From the NCBI GenBank assembly GCA_019694685.1, contig JAIBBM010000004.1, forward strand, positions 62,001 through 126,000: a stretch of DNA of 64,000 bases, in the 5' to 3' direction. The translations under genes and the position numbers were made by a program. Below are positions 8,523 to 18,761 of this stretch, piece by piece; positions within the stretch are counted from its first letter, which is position 1; each line of letters starts with the position of its first letter. The DNA is from Leptospirales bacterium. GTDB lineage: Bacteria; Spirochaetota; Leptospiria; Leptospirales; Leptonemataceae. The notes beneath the pieces are model-generated. The model saw nothing but the letters and a program-made list of their open reading frames with translations, had not been told where the DNA came from and did no database searches.

Positions 8523-10229
8523 TTAGAATTCGTAAGCAGCGCGGACGAAGAATTGTTTGTTTTCTTTGACTTCGCCTGCGATGTCTGTTGCCTGAAGTGT
8601 AGCCTGATTGTTGTTCTGCGATACAATCAGAGTGTTCACCTGGCTTTCCGCATTGGTTGAAGAACCCGGAGGAACAGAAGTGTTTCCTGCTGCCGTTCCA
8701 ATCGTTGGAATTTGTGCGAGGCCACTCACCTTTGTTTTGTACCCATCCGGATCTGTGGAAGTCTGTCTGCTCATGCCAACTGCGATGGACCAGCGTGGAG
8801 TGGGAAAGAATTCAATCGCCATCAGCTGTTTACGGAATCTTGCCTTACCAAGGTCGATGGTCGGGCTCGTTCCATGCGTAGAGAACATGGTTACGTTTCC
8901 ATTTCCAATTTGTCCGTCAGCAATGTCTGCTTCCGCTAGCTGCTGGAGATAGCTTTTGCTTGGAAGTGCACTCAGAGATCCACTGGAACCAGTTCCGTAG
9001 ATATCGCGGAACATGGCGCCGACCCATTTGTAACGCACATGCAAATAACCGTAGTTAGACGATCCATAAGCATCTTTGTCAATGTTGTAGTAGCGAGTGT
9101 AGTCGATGTTTGTGAGCAAACCGGTGAGGCCGGTGGAATCATAGGACAGAGTGCTTGCTCTCTTGTCTTTGTATCTGATGCCGCCTGTTCCAAGAGTGAT
9201 CTTGAGACCACCCACGTCTGCGGATACGTCGAGTTCTGAACCAACAGATTGATCCTGCTTCACTCTTTTGTCGCCAACATATGCCTGAAGCTTCGGGCTC
9301 GATAGCGTGCTGATGTCAACGGCAGTTGTTTTTGCTTCTTCATCTCGAATGCCTGTAACGTTCTGTAGGCGAAACGGAAAGTTGATGGCAACTTCAAAAT
9401 CTTTTGATTTTCCGGTTGGCTTTACAGAGAGGGCTCCGTAAAGATCGAGGCCGTAGCTGTCTGCAGTCGCACCTGTTGTGGACATAGAACGCAGGTTCGT
9501 GCGAACAGCGGCCGCGTTCGTTGCGATGCTTGAAAACGTGGTAGGGGCCTGGATATTTTGAGCATTCAGTTTGCGAAAGCCTTCTCCGTTTGCAAGGAGC
9601 AGATGGAGTCCAAAGTAGTCCGCCTTGTGAATGTATCCAATCCCTGTATCCGCTGAAGAAGACATGTTTACGTTTTCCGTAGGCAGAGTGTCCAGGTAGC
9701 GATGCTTCCAGTATCCTTCCATGGACGCGCCAGTCTGGTTGTCGGTGGTGGGAGTATGCTGCATGCCGAGGCGAAGAGAGCTCGATCCAAAATCTCCCGC
9801 TGAAAAGAGAGGCATGGTCATGTAGGCAAACTTCAGTTCTGGAACGTGGATGTTGTTTCCTGAAGCGGACGTAGTGGCCGCTGTTCCGCCTAACACCTGA
9901 CCGCCATCAAACGTTACGCGGAATCCGTAGCCCTTGTAGTCGCCGTCGGTGACGTTCCCAATCAGGTTGAGATATGCGCGTTTGATGTCAAAGCCCTGGT
10001 TGCGAGCATTGGTTCCGTTTGCGTCCGGTACGCCGCTGTTTTCTTTGTCTGTCCTTTCGTATCCGGCGAATATCACACCGTCTACTTTGAATTCTGTGTT
10101 ATTCTCAGTTTTTTCATCTGTCTTTTTGTCAGTGTACTTAGTTTCGTACGCAAAAAGGTTTCCAGTGACCGCAAATCCTGCGGCAAGGGCGATTAGCAGG
10201 GCCCTTCGTCCAATGGTGCTGTCCTTCAT
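8523..10229 (-). CDS. Outer-membrane porin-like beta-barrel protein, paralogue 2
   Basis: A 568-residue exported barrel protein from the ATG at 10229, chosen because GGAG lies 8 bases upstream and the signal peptide (MKDSTIGRRALLIALAAGFAV...) starts there. It shares blocks with the porin at 5452-7179 along its whole length, including the mature N-terminus AYETKYTDKKTDEK, KADYFGLHLLL, SYLQQLAEADI, IDLGKARFRK and the C-terminal VRAAYEF with terminal Phe. The two genes look like an old duplication surrounding sbp. A sulfate-permeable porin is likely from context only. Confidence 0.75.
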   Translation of the reverse strand: MKDSTIGRRALLIALAAGFAVTGNLFAYETKYTDKKTDEKTENNTEFKVDGVIFAGYERTDKENSGVPDANGTNARNQGFDIKRAYLNLIGNVTDGDYKGYGFRVTFDGGQVLGGTAATTSASGNNIHVPELKFAYMTMPLFSAGDFGSSSLRLGMQHTPTTDNQTGASMEGYWKHRYLDTLPTENVNMSSSADTGIGYIHKADYFGLHLLLANGEGFRKLNAQNIQAPTTFSSIATNAAAVRTNLRSMSTTGATADSYGLDLYGALSVKPTGKSKDFEVAINFPFRLQNVTGIRDEEAKTTAVDISTLSSPKLQAYVGDKRVKQDQSVGSELDVSADVGGLKITLGTGGIRYKDKRASTLSYDSTGLTGLLTNIDYTRYYNIDKDAYGSSNYGYLHVRYKWVGAMFRDIYGTGSSGSLSALPSKSYLQQLAEADIADGQIGNGNVTMFSTHGTSPTIDLGKARFRKQLMAIEFFPTPRWSIAVGMSRQTSTDPDGYKTKVSGLAQIPTIGTAAGNTSVPPGSSTNAESQVNTLIVSQNNNQATLQATDIAGEVKENKQFFVRAAYEF

Positions 10230-10413
10230 TCTATTATCTCCGATTGTTAGCGCCGACATCTGTGCCGGTTGATCTCCAGTAATGTCTGGACTTTGTTACA
10301 ATCCGAGGACAACGAGGCAAGGATTTGACGGTTTCAATCGGACCTCCCTTGAAATCCTACCAAGTGAGTCGTTATTAGATTGACCCGGCGGTGGACTCGA
10401 TTTTTTTTGTTCC
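10230..10413. promoter_or_regulatory. Divergent regulatory region between porin 2 and cysT
   Basis: A 184-bp gap from which the porin 2 gene and the cysTWA operon diverge, so both promoters should be here. It contains TTTCAATCG (10331-10339), matching part of the direct repeat upstream of sbp, and GAGTCGTTATTAG near 10367, resembling the reverse complement of the same element (AGTCGTATAT). Shared control of porin, sbp and cysTWA is inference from these partial matches. Confidence 0.4.
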
Positions 10414-11235
10414 ATGAGGAAGAAGCAGAAGGTTTTGCCGGGTTTTGGGCTCTCTCTGGGAATCACTATCTTTTACCTCGGAATTATCGTCCTTTTGCCT
10501 CTGGCGGCCCTCGGAATGAAAGCGTTCTCAGGTGGCGCATCCGCGTTTCTGGATGCTGCTTTTGATCCAAGGTCCATTGCGTCCTACAAAATCAGCTTTG
10601 GCGCGTCTCTGGCAGCCGCGCTTGTCAATGCATTGTTCGGACTGCTTCTGGCCTACGTTCTGGTGCGTTACGAGTTTCCTGGCCGCGCGATTCTAGATGC
10701 TCTGGTCGACATGCCCTTTGCTCTCCCCACTGCAGTCTCTGGAATTGCATTGACTGCGGTTTATGCACCGACGGGTGTTTTCGGCAGTGCCTTCGCGCGC
10801 ATTGGAATCAAGACGGCCTACTCGCCCGTGGGCATATTCATTGCTCTGGTATTCATTGGTCTTCCATTTGTGGTTCGCACCATTCAACCGGTGCTCGAAG
10901 AAGTGGACCATGAGATGGAAGAGGCAGCCGCAAGTCTGGGCGCGAGTCGCTTCCAGGTCTTTGTAAAGATTATTTTTCCTGAGATTCTGCCGGCTCTCTT
11001 GATTGGAACGTCTCTGGCTTTCGCGCGTGCCGTAGGAGAGTATGGCTCTGTTGTTTTTATCGCGGGCAATATGCCTTTTCAAACAGAAATCACACCACTT
11101 CTGATCATTACTAAACTGGAACAATATGATTACGCCGGAGCAGCCACGCTCGGCGCTGTGATGCTGACTGCGTCGCTATTGATCCTTTTGATCGTAAGCG
11201 CTCTAGAGCGACTGACGGGGAGGCACGAGGCATGA
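10414..11235 (+). CDS. cysT: Sulfate ABC transporter permease CysT
   Basis: A 273-residue inner-membrane permease with about six transmembrane helices. It forms the channel with CysW. The cytoplasmic EAA loop that docks on the ATPase is clear ([16 protein letters not shown] followed by FPEILPALL), and downstream [15 protein letters not shown] is typical of the CysT/CysU family. The next gene starts inside its stop codon (ATGA overlap), making cysT-cysW-cysA a tightly coupled operon. No good ribosome site is seen at its ATG. Confidence 0.95.
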   Translation: MRKKQKVLPGFGLSLGITIFYLGIIVLLPLAALGMKAFSGGASAFLDAAFDPRSIASYKISFGASLAAALVNALFGLLLAYVLVRYEFPGRAILDALVDMPFALPTAVSGIALTAVYAPTGVFGSAFARIGIKTAYSPVGIFIALVFIGLPFVVRTIQPVLEEVDHEMEEAAASLGASRFQVFVKIIFPEILPALLIGTSLAFARAVGEYGSVVFIAGNMPFQTEITPLLIITKLEQYDYAGAATLGAVMLTASLLILLIVSALERLTGRHEA

Positions 11236-12071
11236 GGAAAACCCGCTCCACTCAAGATTCGCGAACAGTCCAGTTTACGCTCATCTTTCTTGCAGTGTTG
11301 TTTTTCGCGCTCTTTCTGGCCGTTCCCCTGATTTCCGTTTTTATCGGGGCCTTTGGTTCTGGATTGTCCGTTTGGGCGGACGCAATTCTAGATCCAGCCG
11401 CACTCGCAGCAATCAAACTAACGTTGATCGTTGCCGGCATTTCCGTTCCGCTCAATACGTTATTCGGCCTTGTGGTTGCCTGGACTATGAAATTTGAGTT
11501 CACAGGAAAATCACTTTTGCTGGCTCTGATCGATTTGCCGTTTTCGGTTTCGCCTGTCATCTCCGGATTGATCTATGTTTTGATTTTTGGATTGCAGGGC
11601 TGGTTTGGAGCGTGGCTCCAGGATCATGATATTAAGATTATTTTCGCGCTTCCTGGACTTGTTCTTGCGACTTTGTTTGTAACTTTTCCATTTGTTGCCC
11701 GAGAGCTCGTATCGCTTGTGGAAGCTCAGGGCAATGAGGAAGAACTGGCTGCTCTTTCGCTGGGTGCCAGTGGGTTTCAAATTTTTTGGAAAGTGACTCT
11801 TCCAAATCTAAAGTGGGCATTGTTGTACGGTGTCATTCAGTGCAATGCGCGCGCCATGGGCGAATTCGGAGCTGTTTCCGTTGTCTCCGGTCACATTCGC
11901 GGGATGACCAACACCGTTCCTCTTCACGTTGAAATTCTTTACAATGAATATAACTTTACGGCGTCATTTGCGGTTGCATCCATTCTCGCATTTCTCGGCG
12001 TCATAACTCTGATTGCAAAAACGTTTCTTGAAAAGCGAACGCAGCAGGAAAGAAGGAAGGCATCGGCATGA
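11232..12071 (+). CDS. cysW: Sulfate ABC transporter permease CysW
   Basis: A 279-residue permease paralogous to CysT, about six membrane helices, pairing with CysT in the sulfate transporter. Its EAA loop reads [21 protein letters not shown], and the family motif [19 protein letters not shown] is present, along with [15 protein letters not shown] near the C-terminus, which is typical of CysW. It overlaps its neighbours by 4 bases at both ends. Confidence 0.95.
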   Translation: MRKTRSTQDSRTVQFTLIFLAVLFFALFLAVPLISVFIGAFGSGLSVWADAILDPAALAAIKLTLIVAGISVPLNTLFGLVVAWTMKFEFTGKSLLLALIDLPFSVSPVISGLIYVLIFGLQGWFGAWLQDHDIKIIFALPGLVLATLFVTFPFVARELVSLVEAQGNEEELAALSLGASGFQIFWKVTLPNLKWALLYGVIQCNARAMGEFGAVSVVSGHIRGMTNTVPLHVEILYNEYNFTASFAVASILAFLGVITLIAKTFLEKRTQQERRKASA

Positions 12072-13138
12072 AGATAGAAGTTCGCAATCTTTCAAAAAAA
12101 TTTGGTCAGTATCAGGCTCTCTCCAATGTCAATATAGAGGTCCCGTCGGGCGAACTTGTATCCTTACTTGGCCCGTCCGGTTGCGGCAAAACAACTCTCT
12201 TGCGAATTGTGGCGGGCCTTGAGTTTCCAGACTCGGGTCAGATTCTGTTCAGTGGTTCGGACGCTTCAGCACAAACGGTGCGAGAGCGGCACGTTGGGTT
12301 TGTGTTTCAGCATTACGCATTGTTTCGCCATATGCGCGTTTTTGACAATATCGCATTCGGACTTCGCGTAAAGCCCAGGAGCATCAGGCCGGACAAACAA
12401 CTCATCACGAAGAAAGTGAATGAGCTTTTGAAGCTAGTCCAGCTGGATCACATGGCGGATCGATTTCCAGATCAATTGTCCGGTGGGCAGCGTCAACGTG
12501 TTGCTCTGGCGCGTGCACTGGCTGTTGAGCCAAATGTGCTACTTCTGGATGAACCCTTTGGCGCACTCGACGCCGGGGTCCGTCGTGAATTGAGACGATG
12601 GCTTCGTCGTCTTCACGATGAGATTCAGGTCACGAGTCTCTTTGTCACACACGATCAGGACGAAGCTCTCGAAGTTTCTGACCGCGTCATAGTGATGAAT
12701 CAGGGACGGGTAGAACAAGAAGGAACGCCTTCGGAAGTTTATTCCAAACCGGCCAGCCCGTTTGTTTTGAATTTCCTCGGTAATGTAAACCTCTTTCGCG
12801 GCCGAATCGAACAAGGGAAAGTAAAGATCGGTCAGATGGATCTTGAAGCACCGGGAGGCGGTCAGGGCTCAGAGAATAGAGACGCTCTAGTCTATGTTCG
12901 TCCTCATGAACTTGATTTGCATAGAAGCGCGCCCGCGGATCCAATCTTCCAGGGGCTAGTAAATTACATGAATCTGGCCGGGTCCATGGCTCGCATTGAA
13001 GTCCGCCGCGACGACGGGCAGATCGTGGAAGTCGAAATGCCAAGAGACAGACTTGTAGCTGAGGGCTTTGCTGTGGGCGACGCCGTGTTTGTAAGCGCAA
13101 GCCGGACCTCGATATTTGTGGACGACTATTCTATCTAA
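12068..13138 (+). CDS. cysA: Sulfate ABC transporter ATP-binding protein CysA
   Basis: A 356-residue ABC ATPase that powers sulfate import. Walker A is GPSGCGKTT, the Q-loop is FVFQHYALF, the signature is [16 protein letters not shown], Walker B is [12 protein letters not shown], and the switch histidine lies in [11 protein letters not shown]-terminal TOBE-type regulatory domain follows from about residue 240, as in CysA proteins. It starts by ATGA overlap with cysW. Its stop overlaps the convergent stop of the SpoIIE-type phosphatase gene by 4 bases, leaving no room for a conventional terminator. Confidence 0.95.
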   Translation: MKIEVRNLSKKFGQYQALSNVNIEVPSGELVSLLGPSGCGKTTLLRIVAGLEFPDSGQILFSGSDASAQTVRERHVGFVFQHYALFRHMRVFDNIAFGLRVKPRSIRPDKQLITKKVNELLKLVQLDHMADRFPDQLSGGQRQRVALARALAVEPNVLLLDEPFGALDAGVRRELRRWLRRLHDEIQVTSLFVTHDQDEALEVSDRVIVMNQGRVEQEGTPSEVYSKPASPFVLNFLGNVNLFRGRIEQGKVKIGQMDLEAPGGGQGSENRDALVYVRPHELDLHRSAPADPIFQGLVNYMNLAGSMARIEVRRDDGQIVEVEMPRDRLVAEGFAVGDAVFVSASRTSIFVDDYSI

Positions 13139-15690
13139 AGAAGCGATTTGATCTTCATCGCGTTCTCATTCCCTGCGTCCAGGAGCAAAGCTTCTTCCAG
13201 GATTTTCCCGGCCCTTGCTTTGTCTCCGGATGCGCGATAGATGTCCGCCAGGTTTACCAGGTTTCGAACGTTATGCGGCTCTCTCAGGCGAACGCATTCG
13301 CCAAAGTCGGCAGCTCTGGCATATTCGCCAGCCAGTTTCCCGGCGTAGGAAGCCAGGTAGTACCCATCTACGTGTTGCGGATCCAGCGCCGTGAAAGCTC
13401 GTGCGCTGCTGAATGCTTCCGCATAATTCTTAAGACGCATATGAGTTTGTGCCAGATCCAGATGTGCAGAGGGGGGACAGGTAGGATCTACGACTGCGCG
13501 ATTTAGATAGAGGATCGCATCCGTAGCCCGATCTGATGCCTGTGATTGTCGCGCAAGGCGAAGGTTCTCGCTGCATTCGGCAGACGGCTCAACTCTATCA
13601 AATGGTCCGTCTTCCAGGTAACCGATTCGCATGAGAGTCACGTCGTCGATGATTTCACCTGTTTTTTCAATGGATTCGAAGATATTATGAAGATCTCCAT
13701 TTCCTTTTTCTACAAGACGAAGGAATAAGTCGCTGTCCTCGTTGATGAGACGTTTGCCTTCCGAGTCGACATTCATAGCCAGGTCGTCGCGACCATCTGA
13801 GCCAAGGATCAGCACTTCTCCTGGTTTCATCTGATATGTTTTTACGGAGAGACTTCCCTCGAGCCCGTAGACTCCGATTTTGCGAAGAGCCATTTCGTCT
13901 TCAATAAACCTCGCCTGGCCCTGGTAGTAGCCCACAACCCACGGGTGTTCCGCGTTTATGTAATAAATGAATCCAGTTGCTTCGTCTGCCAGACCAACCA
14001 CGGCTGAAATCAGCATGGTTCCATCGAAGGACACGAATGTATTCTGTAGTTCCAGAAAGCATTCTTTCAGCCATCGTTCTGGCATTCTGCTTTGAAGCAA
14101 TGTAGACGTTTGTGTGCGCGTGATCAAGGATTTGAATACAGTGCCGAGCACAAGAGCTCCACCTGCTCCTTGAATCGATTTCCCCATGGCGTCTCCGTTG
14201 AGGAAAGCCACATAACGTCGGCCGGCGAGTTCAATGGTATGTGCAGTTACAATATCGCCGCCAATCTCTGCTTCCCATTTCTTAAATTTGAACTTCTTCT
14301 TCTGGCTGATGAGAGTTTCCACTCCGAAGATTCTGCTATCTGCACGGTTTGCGTTGAGCGGCGAAATCAGTAGAGAAGTGAGGAAGTAGTCTCCATCCTG
14401 CTGTGTTTTCATGGCCTGGACCGTGCTCAGAGTTTCGCTCAGTTCGCGAGTTCTATCTTCTACCTTCTTTTCAAGTGTTTCATTCAATTCTTCCACTGAA
14501 TTGTGGACACGCATGAATCTGTTCGCGAGAATCACAGCAATTCCAATTACAAAAATGGAGAATGAATACTTGGTGAGAGTGAGCCCGGTGTGAAATTTTG
14601 CAGAGTCGAGGATATCGAACGCAGCGCCAACGATGAACAGGACCATCCCCAGAAGCAAACGCCAGGCATCGCGATTCTTTGCTCGCATGGCTGCCGCGAG
14701 AATGAAAATGCCGTACACGAACAAAATCGGCACGGTTGCTTGCCAGATACGAAGAACAACTTCCGCCAGATGCATGGGGAGAAACAATGTGATCAGGGAC
14801 AATAGACCGTTGAAGGCTGCGAAGATCCATGTGAGCCTGCGAGCTCTGTTCAGGAAGAGGTAGTCAAAGAACAGCATCAGCCAGGGACCCAATGGGTACA
14901 GTACAACCAGCTCCACTCTCTGGATCATTCTCGTGTCGTAGGGTAACTCAAAAATTGTGTAGTGGCGAGTCATCAGATACACAAAGAGTAGAATGGCAAA
15001 CAACGCATAAAACAGGTTGTATCTGTCCTGACGCCGTTTCCAGAATAACAATAGATGATAAACACCAACAAACAGGTAGAGAGAAATCAGTACCAGGCCA
15101 ATGCGGTCTTCGCGTGAGTTTACCAGCGTTCCGTATGAGTCAATTTTGTACCCTCTAACTGCATAGAACCCGGTATGATCATACCGCGGGTCACCATGGA
15201 TTTTGACAACCAGCTGATTGACTCCAGGTTGAAGAAAGGATCGATCGAATTCATAGATCGCATCCCGCACAGTTCTGTGCGTAATGATTCTGTTGTTCTG
15301 TACCAACCCTTCAGAGCCGACCAGATTTCCGTTGATATAGATTTCGAATGCTTCTCCTATTTCCTGGAAAGCTATGCCCGGCTGTTTTTGTTCGAGGAGT
15401 GTGGCCGGCGCATGAAAGTATGCTACGAACGTATACGTTTCAAATGTGGATTCCGGAGGTTCCATTTTGGACATCCAGACGGGGAAGGCTTCAATCTTCT
15501 TCCAGCCGTCCGTGAGCTCGCCCGGGTTTTTCCCGAATACATCGGTGTCAAAGCCGCGGCGGTATTGCCAGGATACGCAGGAAGTGTCTTCCGGTTTCGC
15601 GCAAATATTTGTCAGGTCAAGGGCCTGCGCATCGAGCATCGACGGGAGTAGCGTAAGAAGAGCGCCTAACGTGACGCAAGAGGCTTTCAT
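13135..15690 (-). CDS. 7TMR-DISM sensor coupled to a SpoIIE/PP2C-type phosphatase with TPR tail
   Basis: An 851-residue membrane signalling protein. From the ATG at 15690: signal peptide (1-22), an extracytoplasmic 7TMR-DISMED2-like beta domain (about 40-190), seven membrane helices (about 197-390), a coiled coil (398-430), a SpoIIE/PP2C-like Ser/Thr phosphatase domain (about 435-680, with EIGGDI and [17 protein letters not shown]), then TPR repeats to the end. This architecture is common in Leptospirales and probably dephosphorylates an anti-sigma-factor antagonist or similar partner in response to an external ligand. It begins 8 bases after the FNR gene at the end of the cys operon and overlaps the cysA stop, so it may respond to sulfur status (inference). 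A start at 15720 is possible but cuts further into fnr. Confidence 0.85.
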   Translation of the reverse strand: MKASCVTLGALLTLLPSMLDAQALDLTNICAKPEDTSCVSWQYRRGFDTDVFGKNPGELTDGWKKIEAFPVWMSKMEPPESTFETYTFVAYFHAPATLLEQKQPGIAFQEIGEAFEIYINGNLVGSEGLVQNNRIITHRTVRDAIYEFDRSFLQPGVNQLVVKIHGDPRYDHTGFYAVRGYKIDSYGTLVNSREDRIGLVLISLYLFVGVYHLLLFWKRRQDRYNLFYALFAILLFVYLMTRHYTIFELPYDTRMIQRVELVVLYPLGPWLMLFFDYLFLNRARRLTWIFAAFNGLLSLITLFLPMHLAEVVLRIWQATVPILFVYGIFILAAAMRAKNRDAWRLLLGMVLFIVGAAFDILDSAKFHTGLTLTKYSFSIFVIGIAVILANRFMRVHNSVEELNETLEKKVEDRTRELSETLSTVQAMKTQQDGDYFLTSLLISPLNANRADSRIFGVETLISQKKKFKFKKWEAEIGGDIVTAHTIELAGRRYVAFLNGDAMGKSIQGAGGALVLGTVFKSLITRTQTSTLLQSRMPERWLKECFLELQNTFVSFDGTMLISAVVGLADEATGFIYYINAEHPWVVGYYQGQARFIEDEMALRKIGVYGLEGSLSVKTYQMKPGEVLILGSDGRDDLAMNVDSEGKRLINEDSDLFLRLVEKGNGDLHNIFESIEKTGEIIDDVTLMRIGYLEDGPFDRVEPSAECSENLRLARQSQASDRATDAILYLNRAVVDPTCPPSAHLDLAQTHMRLKNYAEAFSSARAFTALDPQHVDGYYLASYAGKLAGEYARAADFGECVRLREPHNVRNLVNLADIYRASGDKARAGKILEEALLLDAGNENAMKIKSLL

Positions 15691-15698
15691 CCAACCAG

Positions 15699-16580
15699 CT
15701 AGTAAACCTCTACGATCCATCGCCCGTCTTTTCGGTACAACTGCTTCTTGTGTTCCCACTCTTCTTCCCCCAGGCGCGCACGGAAAACATCTTCGATGCC
15801 TTTCTCCATGCCCTTTAAGCCGCAAATGTAAAGTGCAAAGTTGTCTTCAGCAAGCAATGACCGAATTGAATCGTAGTTTTCGTCTATTCTATGCTGAACA
15901 TACATTCTACCGCCTTCCGCATTCATTTCTTCTCGCGAAATCGCACACACGTGCTGGAAATGCGGGCGGCTTTCGAATTGCCGTAAGCTAGCGTCCATTT
16001 CATTGCAATAGATGAGTTCGTTCTTGAATTTAGCACCAAAGAACAATGCTAAAGTCCCGCGCCACGGCGTTGACCGTTCGCGGAAGATATGATCGAGAAA
16101 TGATTTGAAAGGTGCGATTCCCGTGCCAGTGGCAACCATAATGATATTTGTTCGATCGTCTGCCGGAAGCAGGAAATGCATTCCAACGGGCCCGGTGACA
16201 AGCACATCATCTCCAGGCTTTAGATCGCAGATGTAGTTAGATGCGATGCCCTGATAGATAGATCCGTCTTCTTTCTTTTCTATGAGTCGTTTGACGCAAA
16301 GACTGACTGTGCCGGGATGATCTGCGTCCCCACCGCGAGGAGATGCGATGCTATAGAGGCGTAGCTTGTGTGGTTTTCCATTCTCCTGGACGCCCGGTGC
16401 CAGAACCCCCAGGGATTGCCCCTCGAGGTATCGCAGATCACTTTCGCGTATATCAATGACAACATGCCGAACTTCTTCTTCGCCGCTAGTAAGTGGGCGA
16501 TTGACCAGGACTTTTGCCCTGAAAGGTTCTGATGGCTTGTAAACTTTCCCGCCGGAAAGGGCGTCCTTTTCCAGTTTCAT
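15699..16580 (-). CDS. Plant-type ferredoxin-NADP(+) reductase
   Basis: A 293-residue FAD enzyme moving electrons between NADPH and ferredoxin (or directly to a reductase partner). Features are the FAD-binding RLYSIASPRGG, SLCVKRL, the NADP-site VATGTGIAPFKSFL, the GAKFKNELIYCNEM loop, YICGLKGME and the C-terminal aromatic VEVY characteristic of plastidic-type FNR, also known from Leptospira. It lies 43 bases after cysN, and in this operon it most likely supplies electrons to the sulfite reductase. I prefer the ATG at 16580 over an in-frame TTG at 16589. Confidence 0.9.
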   Translation of the reverse strand: MKLEKDALSGGKVYKPSEPFRAKVLVNRPLTSGEEEVRHVVIDIRESDLRYLEGQSLGVLAPGVQENGKPHKLRLYSIASPRGGDADHPGTVSLCVKRLIEKKEDGSIYQGIASNYICDLKPGDDVLVTGPVGMHFLLPADDRTNIIMVATGTGIAPFKSFLDHIFRERSTPWRGTLALFFGAKFKNELIYCNEMDASLRQFESRPHFQHVCAISREEMNAEGGRMYVQHRIDENYDSIRSLLAEDNFALYICGLKGMEKGIEDVFRARLGEEEWEHKKQLYRKDGRWIVEVY

Positions 16581-16623
16581 TCGACCCAAACTGGAATACC
16601 TGCGATGAAAGTCGAGAGAGAAT

Positions 16624-17847
16624 CTAGCCTTCTATGACTCCGGCTCCCGCAGTCTGATTTGCTTCATCAATTAGAATGAAAGATCCCGTCCATCGATTCG
16701 CAAGGTAAGGATCGAAGCGAATGGCGCGCGCGAGTTTGATTCGAATTCGGCCAATATCGTTCATTGCAAGCTCTTCTGTTACGATCTTACCCAGCGTTCC
16801 CATATCCACTCGATAGTCGATCGACATGACCTGACATTTGAGCGTGTTGGTAGTATGCCTCAAGGTGTATTTTGCACCCGGCTTGAGGGCTCTGGCGTCC
16901 ATCCAGCAAACAGTTGCCGTCCATTCGTCCGCTGCGTCTGGTTCTGCTCCCGAAGCAATCAGACAACCTCTTGCCACGTCGATCTCATCTTCTATTTGTA
17001 AAGACACGGATTGAGGGGCAGTGGCTTCCGCAAGGTCCGCGTCCATCAGTCGGATGCTTTTGATTTTTGTTTTTCCGCCCGGGAATAGTTCCACTGTGTC
17101 TCCGCGGCGAATGGTCCCGGCGCAGATTTGACCGGCAAAGTACCGATCCATTTTACCGTCGCGCGGCAATAGCACATTCTGAACAGGAAAGCGAAATGGT
17201 AGTTGCGATTGATCCTTCTCCGGCATAACAGTTTCCAGGTACTCGAGGAGCGAGGGGCCATCATAGTATGGCATCTTGACGGATCGATGAACCACGTTTT
17301 CACCGAGTGATGCGCTTACTGGGATGAATTTCAAGTCGCGCAAATTCAGGTCCATAGCCATGCGCTGGTAGTCTTCTCGAATCGAATCGTAGACGGACTG
17401 ACTGTAGTCTACGAGATCCATTTTGTTGATGCACACCGCGAAGTGTTCTATCCCGAGCAGCGATCCTACAGCGGAATGGCGCCGCGTTTGTTCTGTGATT
17501 CCTTTTCGCGCATCTACTAGCAAGATCATCAGGTCTGCCGTGGATGCACCTGTGACCATGTTGCGAGTGTATTGAACGTGTCCCGGGCAGTCTGCGATGA
17601 TGAATTTTCGCTTCGCGGTCGCAAAGTACTTATAGGCCACATCAATTGTAATGCCCTGTTCGCGTTCCGCTTTCAATCCATCTGTCAGAAGTGCGAGGTT
17701 GAATTCCGTTCCAAGCTTCTGGCTGGCCTTTTCAATATTCTCCACCAGGTCCGTCTGGAGAGAATTCGAATCATAGAGCAGTCTTCCGATCAGTGTGCTT
17801 TTGCCGTCGTCGACATTGCCGGCGGCTAAGAATCTTAAAATTTCCAT
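16624..17847 (-). CDS. cysN: Sulfate adenylyltransferase subunit 1 (GTPase)
   Basis: A 407-residue EF-Tu-like GTPase that couples GTP hydrolysis to APS formation by CysD. G-motifs are GNVDDGKST (P-loop), DCPGHVQYTRNM (G3) and NKMDLVDY (G4), followed by two beta-barrel domains. The protein ends at the third domain, so there is no fused CysC (APS kinase) domain. It lies 23 bases after cysD in the operon cysI-cysD-cysN-fnr. Confidence 0.95.
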   Translation of the reverse strand: MEILRFLAAGNVDDGKSTLIGRLLYDSNSLQTDLVENIEKASQKLGTEFNLALLTDGLKAEREQGITIDVAYKYFATAKRKFIIADCPGHVQYTRNMVTGASTADLMILLVDARKGITEQTRRHSAVGSLLGIEHFAVCINKMDLVDYSQSVYDSIREDYQRMAMDLNLRDLKFIPVSASLGENVVHRSVKMPYYDGPSLLEYLETVMPEKDQSQLPFRFPVQNVLLPRDGKMDRYFAGQICAGTIRRGDTVELFPGGKTKIKSIRLMDADLAEATAPQSVSLQIEDEIDVARGCLIASGAEPDAADEWTATVCWMDARALKPGAKYTLRHTTNTLKCQVMSIDYRVDMGTLGKIVTEELAMNDIGRIRIKLARAIRFDPYLANRWTGSFILIDEANQTAGAGVIEG

Positions 17848-17870
17848 ACTATTTTCCTGATTGCCTGGAC

Positions 17871-18761
17871 CTAAAAATAACCGGAGCGCTTTCGATCTTC
17901 CATGGCTGACTCGGATCGTTTGTCGTCGAGTCTCGATCCACGTTCCGTTGTGTTGCTCGCTTTAATCTCTTCGATGATCTCATCCAGAGAAGAAGCGCGC
18001 GAAGCCACGGCGGCCGTGCACGTCATATCTCCGACAGTGCGAAAGCGGACTTCCGTTTCTGACACAGGCTCTTTTTCGAGTTTTATAAAGTCTGAAACAG
18101 GAAACAGGATTCCATCTTTTTCAAAGACCTGTCTTTTGTGCGTGAAGTAAAGATTCGGAATCGGGATTTGTTCCAGGCGAATGTAGTTCCAAACGTCGAG
18201 TTCCGTCCAGTTGCTAAGAGGAAACACCCGGACGTTTTCACCGGGTTGGATTTTTCCATTGTATATGTTCCATAGTTCTGGACGCTGGAGACGCGGATCC
18301 CATTGCCCAAACGAATCGCGCACAGAGAAAATTCTTTCTTTTGCCCGGGCTTTTTCTTCGTCTCGTCTGGCTCCGCCAATGCACGCATCGAATCTGAATT
18401 CTTCGATGGTTTCGAGCAAGGTCACAGTCTGTAGAGTATTGCGGCTTGCGAATCTGCCTTTTTCTTCAATTGCGGTGCCGCGATTGATGCTGTCCTGTAC
18501 ATTTCTCACGATGAGCTTCTCATCAATTCTCGCGGCCATTTCGTCGCGATATGTGATTGCTTCAGGGAAATTGTGTCCTGTGTCAATATGCACAAGCGGG
18601 TATGGAAATCTAGAAGGGCGAAACGCTTTGAGTGAAAGATGAACCAGAGTGATGGAATCTTTTCCACCCGAGAATAAAAGCGCCGGACGTTCGAACTGGG
18701 CCGCAGTTTCGCGCAGAATGTAGATTGCTTCCGCTTCGAGTTGTCTGAGATGGTCAATCAT
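17871..18761 (-). CDS. cysD: Sulfate adenylyltransferase subunit 2
   Basis: A 296-residue PP-loop ATP pyrophosphatase that activates sulfate to adenylyl sulfate with CysN. The PP-loop SGGKDSITL lies near residue 31, followed by FPYPLVHIDTGHNFPE, GGARRDEEKARAKER and FPLSNWTELDVWNYI, all characteristic of CysD. The C-terminus GSRLDDKRSESAMEDRKRSGYF is also typical. Its start overlaps the cysI stop by 4 bases. Confidence 0.96.
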   Translation of the reverse strand: MIDHLRQLEAEAIYILRETAAQFERPALLFSGGKDSITLVHLSLKAFRPSRFPYPLVHIDTGHNFPEAITYRDEMAARIDEKLIVRNVQDSINRGTAIEEKGRFASRNTLQTVTLLETIEEFRFDACIGGARRDEEKARAKERIFSVRDSFGQWDPRLQRPELWNIYNGKIQPGENVRVFPLSNWTELDVWNYIRLEQIPIPNLYFTHKRQVFEKDGILFPVSDFIKLEKEPVSETEVRFRTVGDMTCTAAVASRASSLDEIIEEIKASNTTERGSRLDDKRSESAMEDRKRSGYF

